Assembly (NCBI GenBank): GCA_026707335.1
Contig: JAPOXB010000141.1
Coordinates: 9,311 to 15,903, forward strand
Origin: Chloroflexota bacterium
Lineage (GTDB): Bacteria > Chloroflexota > Dehalococcoidia > Bin125
DNA: 6,593 nucleotides
Reading direction: 5' to 3'
Of this stretch, positions 1-4,849 are shown in pieces. The notes under the pieces are model-generated. The model was not told where the DNA came from. It was given only the letters and a program-made list of their open reading frames with translations, and ran no database searches. The number at the start of each line of letters is the position of its first letter. The stretch's first letter is position 1. Position numbers and translations under genes: made by a program.

Positions 1-453
1 CGCGCGCGGCGGGGATACACCGTGGACGAGATCGCGGAGTCGATGGGGCGCTCGCGGCGGGGCGTGAAGGACGACCTGGAGCGGGTGCGGGAGTTGCAGA
101 CGCATCAGTTCCGCCGGGAGCGGGCGCGAGAACGGGCGCGCACCTTCGCTCTGTGCGCGCAGACCCAAGCGGCGCTGTGGGAAGTCATCGAGCGGCAGAT
201 CAAGGCCGGTGACGACAAGGCCGTGCCGGCGGCGGCGCGAGCGCTGCTGGAGACCATCCGTACAGGGGAAGCGCTGCGCAACGCGGATGAGAAGGATGTC
301 GAGCAGGGACAGTTGACGGTGCGCGACATCTACGCGCAGTTGGACGCCGACTACCTGAACGAACCGGTCGCGCTGGTCGAGGCGGAGGCGACGTCCGCAC
401 GGCCAGCGCCCGACGCCGAAGGCTGCGATGAGACGCCGCAAGCGGAAGACTAG
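1..453 (+). CDS. Phage small terminase subunit-like HTH protein, 5' end outside window
   Basis: Probable small terminase subunit, the DNA-recognition partner that loads the phage genome onto the large terminase. The frame is open from base 1 with no stop before it. The first visible GTG (22) falls inside a helix-turn-helix (GYTVDEIAESMGRSRRGVKDDL), so the true start most likely lies upstream and the gene is 5'-truncated by the window. About 150 residues are visible: the HTH at residues 5-26, a long Arg/Glu-rich helical stretch (about 27-100) suited to oligomerisation, and an acidic Ala/Glu-rich tail ending ETPQAED. The stop (451-453) lies 26 bases inside the large terminase gene, which indicates translational coupling. 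The assignment rests on the HTH plus the position directly before terL. The family is poorly conserved in sequence, so another HTH protein is possible. Confidence 0.7.
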   Translation, partial: RARRGYTVDEIAESMGRSRRGVKDDLERVRELQTHQFRRERARERARTFALCAQTQAALWEVIERQIKAGDDKAVPAAARALLETIRTGEALRNADEKDVEQGQLTVRDIYAQLDADYLNEPVALVEAEATSARPAPDAEGCDETPQAED

Positions 454-1852
454 CGCCCTGCCGGCGCCAGCCAGCCTCGACGAGACGACGGAGAAGGAGG
501 CGCGCCGCTGGGGCCGCGACCCGGTCCGCTTCGCGCGCGAGGTGCTGGGCGTCGATCTGTGGGCGCGGCAGCGCGAGATCGCGCGGGCCGTGCGCGACCA
601 CCCGCGGGTCGCGGTGCGGTCGTGCCACGCGGCGGGCAAGACGCACGTCGCGGCGGTCTGCGTGTGCTGGTTCCTCTACACCCGGCCCGGCGCCGTCGTG
701 CTGACGACCTCCTCCACCTTCCGGCAGGTGCGCTACGTCCTCTGGCGCACGATCCAGGGGCTGGTCGCCGGGGCGCGGCGGCGGCTGGGCGGGGATCTGC
801 TCGACACCGAGCTGCGGCTGGGCGAGCGCTGGTACGGCCTGGGCCTGAGCACCGACGACCCGGAGCGCTTCCAGGGCTTCCACGCGCCGCACGTGCTGGT
901 CGTGGTCGATGAGCCCGGCGCGGTGCCGACCGGCGTCTTCGCCGCCATCGAGGGGGTGCTGGCCTCGGGCCGCACGCGGCTGCTGATGATCGGCAACCCC
1001 ACGCAGCCCGGCGGCCCCTTCCACGACGCCTTCCACGCCCAGGCGGCGGCCTACCGCACGTTCCGCATCTCGGCCTTCGACACGCCCAACTTCCAGCCGG
1101 GCGCGGCGCCGCGCGACTACTTGGTGTCGCCCGAGTGGGAGCGGGAGCGGCGCGCGCTGTGGGGCGCCGAGAGCGACCTCTACCGCTCGCGCGTGCTGGC
1201 CGAGTTCCCGCGCCGCGCGGCCGACGGGCTGTTCTCGCTGAGCGCGCTCGACGCCGCCGCGGCCCCGGGCGGCGCTCCGCACGACGCCGGGCCGGCCTCC
1301 GCCGCCCTCGGCGTCGACGTGGCGCGCTTCGGCGACGACGCGACGGCCTTCAGTTGGATCGAGGACGGACGGCTGGTGCGGCAGGAGCAGCGCCACGGCC
1401 TGTCGACGATGGAGACGGCCGGGCGCGTCGTGGCGGCGCTGCGCGAGCGGCCCGATCTGGCCGTCGCGGTGGACGACACGGGGATTGGCGGCGGCGTCAC
1501 GGATCGGCTGCGCGAGCAGGGGCTGGCGCCGCTGGCGGTCAACTTCGGCGCGGCCGCCGGCGACCCGGAGCACTACGCCAACCGGGCGGCCGAGCTGTAC
1601 AGCCGGCTGGCCGTCGCGATCGAGCAGGGCGACCTGCGCCTCGCGCACGACCTGCCGACGCTCGACGCGCTGACCGGGCAGCTGCTCGGCGTACGCTACG
1701 CGATGGGCAGCGACGGCCGCCGCCGGATCCGCAAGCAGGGTCAGGACGACGGCAAGCGGGCCGGCCGCGGCGCCAGCCCCGACCTGGCCGACTCGCTGGC
1801 GCTGGCCTGGGCCGCGTACGAGGACGGCGCGGCCGGACCCGGCGTCTGGTGA
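428..1852 (+). CDS. terL: Phage terminase large subunit (ATPase-nuclease)
   Basis: DNA-packaging motor of a tailed phage: its ATPase drives DNA into the prohead through the portal, and its nuclease cuts the concatemer. It has 474 residues, a normal full length. The N-terminal ATPase shows a Walker A-like SCHAAGKT (65-72), Walker B VLVVVDE (156-162, with D161 and E162) and a coupling-type motif LLMIGNPT (185-192). The C-terminal RNase H-fold nuclease has candidate metal ligands at D297 (GVDVARFGDD), D349/D350 (VAVDDTGIGGG) and D452 (SPDLADSLALA). The ATG at 428 is preceded by GAAGG (418-422) with a 5-base gap. It overlaps the small-subunit gene by 26 bp, so the two are probably coupled. Here the portal gene is separated from it by about 3 kb of cargo. 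I am confident of the family; the individual catalytic residues are read by eye. Confidence 0.95.
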   Translation: MRRRKRKTSALPAPASLDETTEKEARRWGRDPVRFAREVLGVDLWARQREIARAVRDHPRVAVRSCHAAGKTHVAAVCVCWFLYTRPGAVVLTTSSTFRQVRYVLWRTIQGLVAGARRRLGGDLLDTELRLGERWYGLGLSTDDPERFQGFHAPHVLVVVDEPGAVPTGVFAAIEGVLASGRTRLLMIGNPTQPGGPFHDAFHAQAAAYRTFRISAFDTPNFQPGAAPRDYLVSPEWERERRALWGAESDLYRSRVLAEFPRRAADGLFSLSALDAAAAPGGAPHDAGPASAALGVDVARFGDDATAFSWIEDGRLVRQEQRHGLSTMETAGRVVAALRERPDLAVAVDDTGIGGGVTDRLREQGLAPLAVNFGAAAGDPEHYANRAAELYSRLAVAIEQGDLRLAHDLPTLDALTGQLLGVRYAMGSDGRRRIRKQGQDDGKRAGRGASPDLADSLALAWAAYEDGAAGPGVW

Positions 1853-1872
1853 CCGGGAGGCGGGAGGTCGCG

Positions 1873-2043
1873 ATGCGTTTGCCCCGCACGTCGCAGGCGA
1901 CGGCGCCGCTCTGTCCACGTTGCGCGCGGGCGCGCGGCCTGCTGCTCGACCGCCCCAGCTACGGCGCGTTCAACGCCGTCTACCGCTGCAACACGCGCGA
2001 GGGCGGCTGCGGCTATCTGTGGAGCCCAGCGTCGACCGGTTGA
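1873..2043 (+). CDS. Small zinc-ribbon protein (56 aa)
   Basis: A 56-residue protein that starts at an ATG behind a strong Shine-Dalgarno (GGAGG, 1863-1867, 5-base gap), 20 bp after the terL stop. It has four cysteines in a CX2C-X21-CX6C layout (C14, C17, C39, C46). The first pair sits in LCPRC and the second in YRCNTREGGCGYLW. This fits a single zinc-ribbon finger in which an RC...CGY-type second knuckle is typical. Tiny zinc-ribbon proteins are common in phage operons and often act as transcription or packaging accessory factors, but nothing here assigns a specific role. Its close spacing and strong ribosome site suggest that it is a real gene of the terminase operon. The name is based on the metal-ligand pattern alone. 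Confidence 0.65.
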   Translation: MRLPRTSQATAPLCPRCARARGLLLDRPSYGAFNAVYRCNTREGGCGYLWSPASTG

Positions 2044-2064
2044 GCCGTGTGCGACACTGCCGGC

Positions 2065-2481
2065 ATGGACGTCAGTCTGGCGCTGCTGGCCGACGCGGCC
2101 AACACGTCGCGCGACGGCAAGCTCAACCTGCTGGGCATCTTCGACGCCATCCAGGCGCCGCAGTTCCCCTCGACCCACCCCAGCATGATGCTGGTGCTGC
2201 GGCTCGAGGCCTCGGCCGCCGACGGCGACCGGGCGCACGCGCTCGACGTGCGCTTCATCGACGCCGACGGCGGCCAGGTGTTCAAGCTCGACGGGCGGGT
2301 GGTCGTGCCGTCGTCGCTCGAGCCGGGGCAGCCGCATCAGTTCACGCACCCCATCCAGATCAACGGGCTGGCCCTGGAGGGGCCCGGTCAGTACGCGTTC
2401 GAGGTGCGCCTCGACGGCGTGCTGGCGGCCACGGTCCCGCTGCGGGTGCTGCGGTCGCCGGCGGCGCCGCCGCCGGGGTAG
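2065..2481 (+). CDS. DUF6941-like protein of unknown function
   Basis: A protein of 138 residues. Its opening, MDVSLALLADAANTSRDGKLNLLGIFDAI split as MDVSLALLADAAN then DGKLNLLGIFD, matches my memory of the DUF6941 family: 'lADyAnv...GKLnvmGiFd', a P..HP segment, then beta strands ending 'G.Y.F.v.vdG....vPL.V'. Those later parts also appear here (FPSTHPSMMLVLRLEA, PGQYAFEVRLDGVLAATVPLRV). The pattern suggests an all-beta sandwich. No signal peptide, membrane segment or catalytic motif is visible, and the function of the family is unknown to me. The ATG at 2065 is chosen because the family begins there. An in-frame GTG at 2047, 3 bp after the preceding stop, would add six residues; neither start has a clear ribosome site. 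The first repeat core begins 4 bp after the stop. Its place inside a packaging module is unusual. Confidence 0.7.
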   Translation: MDVSLALLADAANTSRDGKLNLLGIFDAIQAPQFPSTHPSMMLVLRLEASAADGDRAHALDVRFIDADGGQVFKLDGRVVVPSSLEPGQPHQFTHPIQINGLALEGPGQYAFEVRLDGVLAATVPLRVLRSPAAPPPG

Positions 2482-2485
2482 CTGG

Positions 2486-2577
2486 GTTTGAAACGCCGGT
2501 TGCGATCGTCGGGATGATTGAAACAAATCCTCGCTTTTGTTTCAACTTCTCGGGAAGTTGAAAGCGGCGTTTCCACT
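2486..2577 (+). repeat. 92-bp palindromic repeat core, copy 1
   Basis: First of four equal-length cores. Heptamers TTGAAAC lie at 2488 and 2518, GTTTCAA at 2539, TTGAAAG at 2558 and GTTTCCA at 2569. One possible hairpin is a perfect 10-bp stem, TTGAAACAAA (2518-2527) with TTTGTTTCAA (2536-2545), closing an 8-base loop. The competing hairpin is TTTCAACTTC (2540-2549) with GAAGTTGAAA (2554-2563) around TCGG. The core starts 4 bp after the DUF6941 stop, so in transcripts from that gene it could act as a 3'-end structure. No T-tract follows, so an intrinsic terminator is not supported. The outer ends match less well than in copy 3 (GTTTGAAACGC against GCGTTTCCACT). Confidence 0.9.
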
Positions 2578-2658
2578 GCTTGCCGTCGCGGGGGGCGGGC
2601 CCGGAATCGTGGCGGGACGAGATCCGACAGCTCGGCCAGCGTCGCCTCGACGGGGCGT
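2578..2658. repeat. 81-bp GC-rich spacer 1 with match to the fic 3' end
   Basis: This lies between cores 1 and 2 and resembles spacer 2 throughout (GCTTGCCG at the left, GGGGCGTA at the right). Positions 2616-2638 match 19 of 23 bases of 2960-2982, the last codons of fic, and the match starts 38 bp after the core compared with 37 bp for fic. On the - strand it reads VRPVEATLAELSDLVPP, against the fic ending LRAVEHPVSELSDLV and stop. The stop codon of fic is replaced here by CCG. I read it either as a remnant of a deleted fic-bearing unit or as the ancestral spacer from which the tail of fic was recruited. Confidence 0.75.
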
Positions 2659-2750
2659 ACTTGAAACGCCAGTTGCGCTCGTGGGAATGATTGAAACAGA
2701 ATCTCGGATTCGTTTCAACTTCTTGGGAAGTTGAAAGTCGCGTTTCCACG
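2659..2750 (+). repeat. 92-bp palindromic repeat core, copy 2
   Basis: Heptamers lie at 2661, 2691, 2712, 2731 and 2742. The variable centre (2698-2711) forms GAATC with GATTC around TCG, which extends the TTGAAAC/GTTTCAA stem with one bulged A. The alternative hairpin, TTTCAACTTC (2713-2722) with GAAGTTGAAA (2727-2736), has the loop TTGG. The start is 173 bp after the start of copy 1. That offset is not a multiple of three, so the repeat is not maintained as protein sequence. Confidence 0.92.
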
Positions 2751-2830
2751 GCTTGCCGACGCGCGGGCGGGCACGAACCCGGGGCGGGACGAGATCCGAC
2801 GGCTCCGACAGCGGCGCCTCGGCGGGGCGT
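2751..2830. repeat. 80-bp GC-rich spacer 2 with match to the fic 3' end
   Basis: Spacer between cores 2 and 3. Positions 2788-2810 match 18 of 23 bases of the fic 3' end (2960-2982) and begin 37 bp after core 2, the same distance as for fic after core 3. On the - strand it reads VRPAEAPLSEPSDLVPP. It is one base shorter than spacer 1 and otherwise closely related to it. There is no gene, ribosome site or promoter that I can support. Confidence 0.75.
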
Positions 2831-2922
2831 ACTTGAAACGCCAGTTGCGCTTATGGGAATAATTGAAACGAATCCTAGGATGTGTTTCAACTTCTCGGGA
2901 AGTTGAAAGCCGCGTTTCAAGT
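2831..2922 (+). repeat. 92-bp palindromic repeat core, copy 3, with perfect 11-bp terminal inverted repeats
   Basis: This is the most symmetrical copy. ACTTGAAACGC (2831-2841) and GCGTTTCAAGT (2912-2922) are perfect inverted terminal repeats. Heptamers lie at 2833, 2863, 2884, 2903 and 2914. The variable centre contains the perfect palindrome ATCCTAGGAT (2872-2881). The alternative hairpin occupies 2885-2908 with loop TCGG. The core lies 34 bp downstream of the fic stop (fic reads leftward), so it would form the 3' end of a fic transcript. Confidence 0.92.
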
Positions 2923-2956
2923 CCTGGGGCGGTCGCAGGGACAGGCGCCGCCGCAG

Positions 2957-4123
2957 CTAGACGAGGTCGGATAGCTCGGACACGGGGTGCTCCACGGCCC
3001 GCAGGATGTCGTTGGCCACGTACCGGTGAGGCTGCGAGCCCCCGATCCTCTCCACCACACCCTGCTCAGCCAGTCGCCGCAGGATCCTGTTCGCGCCCTG
3101 CCGCGTGATGCCGAGCCGCTCGCCGACCGATCGGTTGGTGAGGACCGGCGAGGCGAACAGGTACTCGACGACCTGCAACACGTTCGCGGAGGCGCCCGAC
3201 TCCTGCATCCGGCTTCGGGTGCGGTCGTGCAGATTGCGCAGCGCCCGCGAGCGGACCAGCGCGTCCTCCCCCTGCTCGACGACGCCGCGCAGGAAGAACT
3301 CGAGCCAGGGCTCCCACTCGCCCGTGCGGCTCACCGCGAGCAGTTGGTCGTAGTACTCCTCGCGGCGCCGCTCGAAGTAGGCGCTGAGGTAGAGCAGCGG
3401 CAGCGGCAGCACCCCGGCGGCGATCAAATGCAGCACGATGAGCATGCGGCCGATGCGGCCGTTGCCGTCCTGGTAGGGGTGGATCGTCTCGAACTGGTAG
3501 TGAAGCAGGGCGTTGGCGATGAGCGGCGGGTGCATGCCGGGGTCGTTGGCGAAGCGCTCCCAATCGGCCATCAGGCCCGGCAGCCGATCGGGGGGCGGCG
3601 GCACGAACCGGGCGTCCTCGATGCCGGGGCCGCCCGACCCGATCCAAACCTGGATGCCGCGGAAGTGGCCGCGGCGGATTCCGCCGCCCCGGACGCCCTC
3701 CAGCAGTTGCCGATGCGCTTCGTCGATCAGGCGCCGACCGATGGGGATGTGGTCGAGCCGTTCCCGTGCCTGCTCGAGGGCGCGCACGTAGTTCGCCACC
3801 TCCCGCACGTCGTCCTGGCCCTCCCGGCGCGTCGACACCTCGAAGCGGTAGAGGTCGGACTGCGAGGCCTGGGTGCCCTCGATGCGAGAGGACAGCACCG
3901 CCTCGCGCCCGACGAAGGGCCGCGTGAGCAGGTAGGGATTGGGCAACGTCTCGCCCACACCGGCCAGCATCGCCACCTTGCGGGAGGCCTCGTCGAGCAG
4001 CCGGATGAGGGGCGGGTCGAGCAGGAGCTCCCGCGGCAGCGGGCGGGGCACGAAGGCGACGCCGCCCTCCGGGATCGGGACGACCGTCCCCGCCGGGCTG
4101 TCGCGGAAGTGGTCGGCGCGCAT
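2957..4123 (-). CDS. fic: Fic-family AMP transferase (class II, with C-terminal winged helix)
   Basis: Fic enzymes usually transfer AMP from ATP to hydroxyl side chains of target proteins and can act as toxins or regulators. The protein has 388 residues. A Fic_N-like region (about 20-95) includes PNPYLLTRPFVGREAVLSSR followed by IEGTQ. Residues S78-E82-G83 fit the inhibitory [ST]xxxE[GN] motif placed before the active site (class II), so self-inhibition is expected. The catalytic motif HPYQDGNGRIGR (H215 to R226) is intact. A winged-helix domain (about 315-368, LTNRSVGERLGITRQGANRI) suggests DNA binding or autoregulation. The ATG at 4123 fits the family opening (FRDSPAG...VPIPEGGVAFVPRPLP) and has GGAG 6 bases upstream. 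The gene points against its neighbours, converges on the DUF6941 gene and diverges from the antitoxin gene. Its last 8-14 codons resemble the repeat spacers. Target unknown. Confidence 0.93.
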   Translation of the reverse strand: MRADHFRDSPAGTVVPIPEGGVAFVPRPLPRELLLDPPLIRLLDEASRKVAMLAGVGETLPNPYLLTRPFVGREAVLSSRIEGTQASQSDLYRFEVSTRREGQDDVREVANYVRALEQARERLDHIPIGRRLIDEAHRQLLEGVRGGGIRRGHFRGIQVWIGSGGPGIEDARFVPPPPDRLPGLMADWERFANDPGMHPPLIANALLHYQFETIHPYQDGNGRIGRMLIVLHLIAAGVLPLPLLYLSAYFERRREEYYDQLLAVSRTGEWEPWLEFFLRGVVEQGEDALVRSRALRNLHDRTRSRMQESGASANVLQVVEYLFASPVLTNRSVGERLGITRQGANRILRRLAEQGVVERIGGSQPHRYVANDILRAVEHPVSELSDLV

Positions 4124-4213
4124 TTGAAACTCCAGTTGCGCTTGTGGAAATGATTGAAACAGAATCGTGGATTTGTTTCAACCTCCCGGGAAGTTGAAAG
4201 TCGCGTTTCAACT
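4122..4213 (+). repeat. 92-bp palindromic repeat core, copy 4, forming the fic leader
   Basis: Heptamers lie at 4124, 4154, 4175, 4194 and 4205, the same offsets as in the array 1.2 kb away. The variable centre pairs AATC with GATT around GTG. The second hairpin (4176-4199) has one change, C at 4183: a mismatch on the + strand but a G-U pair on the - strand, the strand carrying the fic transcript. Homology to spacers 1 and 2 continues to about 4237 (GCTTGCCGTCGCGG, then GGGCACG). The first two bases overlap the fic start codon, so the whole core lies in the fic 5' leader. Confidence 0.92.
4130..4133 (-). promoter_or_regulatory. fic ribosome binding site created within core 4
   Basis: On the - strand GGAG lies 6 bases before the fic ATG. 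The other three cores have G rather than T at the position equivalent to 4131, giving GGCG instead. The start signal of fic is therefore made from the repeat by a copy-specific base. The site falls in the outer heptamer region, so folding of the leader could hide or expose it; that last point is inference. Confidence 0.6.
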
Positions 4214-4272
4214 GCTTGCCGTCGCGGGGCGGGCACGTTCCGAACGACCCGCCCTCGCTATTCACGATATGG

Positions 4273-4284
4273 GTACCCTGGTAC
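4273..4284. promoter_or_regulatory. Inverted repeat, candidate antitoxin operator
   Basis: GTACC (4273-4277) and GGTAC (4280-4284) form a perfect 5-bp inverted repeat with a 2-base centre, 32 bp before the antitoxin start codon. HigA-type antitoxins usually bind short palindromes at their own promoter, so this is the best operator candidate. The surrounding bases (CTATTCACGATATGGG) are less GC-rich and may hold the promoter, but no convincing -35/-10 pair with standard spacing can be chosen. Confidence 0.4.
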
Positions 4285-4316
4285 ACGATGCGTTCGCCGA
4301 GGAGCGGAGTTGAGCG

Positions 4317-4604
4317 ATGCCCGAGACCTACACCAAGTGGGACGCGACGGACCACCTGCGCACCGAAGACGACGCCCGGCTCTATCTGGAGGCGTGCGCC
4401 GAGGAAGACCCCGGAGACGGCAGCCTGATCCGCACGGCGCTGCACGACATCGCCCGCGCGCAGAACATGAGCCAGTTGGCCCGCGCGAGCGGCATCACCC
4501 GCAAGGGGCTGTACAAGGCCCTGTCGCCCGACGGCAACCCCTCCTTCGCGACCGTGATGAAGATCTCGCGGGCCATGGGGCTGAAGCTGCGGATCGAGGC
4601 CTGA
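4317..4604 (+). CDS. HigA/HI1420-type antitoxin, HTH (no adjacent RelE-type toxin)
   Basis: A 95-residue addiction-module antidote of the HI1420/HigA type. The N-terminus has the family pattern (TKWDATDHLRTEDDARLYLE, residues 6-25). It is followed by SLIRTALHDIARAQNMSQLA and a Cro/C1-type helix-turn-helix (about 51-71, including ARASGITRKGLYKALSPDGN), with the characteristic end NPSFATVMKISRAMGLKLRI. A ribosome site CGGAG (4305-4309) lies 7 bases before the ATG. Such antitoxins normally follow a short RelE-like killer gene (HI1419 type) and neutralise it while repressing the shared promoter. No such toxin lies upstream; the nearest toxin-like gene is the divergent fic, separated by 193 bp. 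It may be an orphan, a repressor adopted by the phage, or a non-standard partner of Fic. The family call is firm; the partner is unknown. Confidence 0.88.
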   Translation: MPETYTKWDATDHLRTEDDARLYLEACAEEDPGDGSLIRTALHDIARAQNMSQLARASGITRKGLYKALSPDGNPSFATVMKISRAMGLKLRIEA

Positions 4605-4849
4605 GCGCCCAGGCCGCCGGCCCCGCCGCGGCCGGCGACCGCCGATGATCGCGCCGGTGATTGGATATTGCCTGTCACTGATTCGATGATGTCAAGAATC
4701 GAATCACCCTCGTTCCGCGACTTCCTCCGCTTCTGTTCCTCCGTTAGCAGACAATCATCCGCATACCGCGTACTGTGGTCTTACTTCGACGACTGGCGGG
4801 ACGCACCCGCTCCGGACGCCGGCATCGCGCCGGCGCCCCCGAGAGCCCG
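4605..4849. other. Non-coding gap with a less GC-rich island before the portal gene
   Basis: This is the 245-bp gap between the antitoxin and portal genes. Its middle (about 4660-4790) is visibly less GC-rich than the coding DNA around it. It contains a perfect 9-bp inverted repeat, TGATTCGAT (4679-4687) and ATCGAATCA (4698-4706), with a 10-base centre. Close to the portal start, CGCCGGC (4817-4823) and GCCGGCG (4829-4835) can form a hairpin. A short open frame beginning at 4668 runs on into the portal region out of frame, and nothing supports it as a gene. The island is a plausible place for the portal operon promoter or an operator, but no convincing promoter hexamers are seen. Confidence 0.45.
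4615..4637 (+). terminator. GC-rich hairpin after the antitoxin gene
   Basis: CGCCGGCC (4615-4622) and GGCCGGCG (4630-4637) form a perfect 8-bp stem with a 7-base loop, starting 10 bp after the antitoxin stop. There is no T-tract, so it is not a classical intrinsic terminator. Hairpins of this kind are also frequent by chance in very GC-rich DNA. Confidence 0.3.

Noticed and set aside
200..1918. 572-aa open frame on the - strand
   Set aside because: It is opposite the terminase genes, whose domains and motifs are clear. It is Arg/Ala/Pro-rich low-complexity sequence, typical of antisense frames in GC-rich DNA.
2540..2563. Intrinsic terminators in the repeat hairpins
   Set aside because: The stems are strong, but neither strand has a run of T after them. 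They may stop or stabilise transcripts in other ways, but a classical terminator call is not supported.
2360..2920. Long - strand open frame through the repeats (186 aa) and similar short frames on both strands, giving repeated peptides such as FQLPEKLK and GFVSIIP
   Set aside because: The copies are offset by 173 and 172 bp, so the same repeat is read in different frames. The open frames are a by-product of palindromic, stop-poor repeats, with no ribosome sites or known domain.
2486..2922. CRISPR array
   Set aside because: The GTTTCAAC...GTTGAAAG palindrome looks like a CRISPR repeat, but the period is 172-173 bp, the spacers are related to each other rather than unique, and no cas gene is present.
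2987..4153. 388-aa + strand open frame opposite fic
   Set aside because: The - strand frame has an intact Fic motif and domain order. The + strand product has no recognisable domain and a composition typical of an antisense shadow.
2831..4213. Integron attC sites around a fic cassette
   Set aside because: The layout is cassette-like, but the heptamers do not fit the RYYYAAC / GTTRRRY attC core rules and no integrase is present, so the integron label is not supported.
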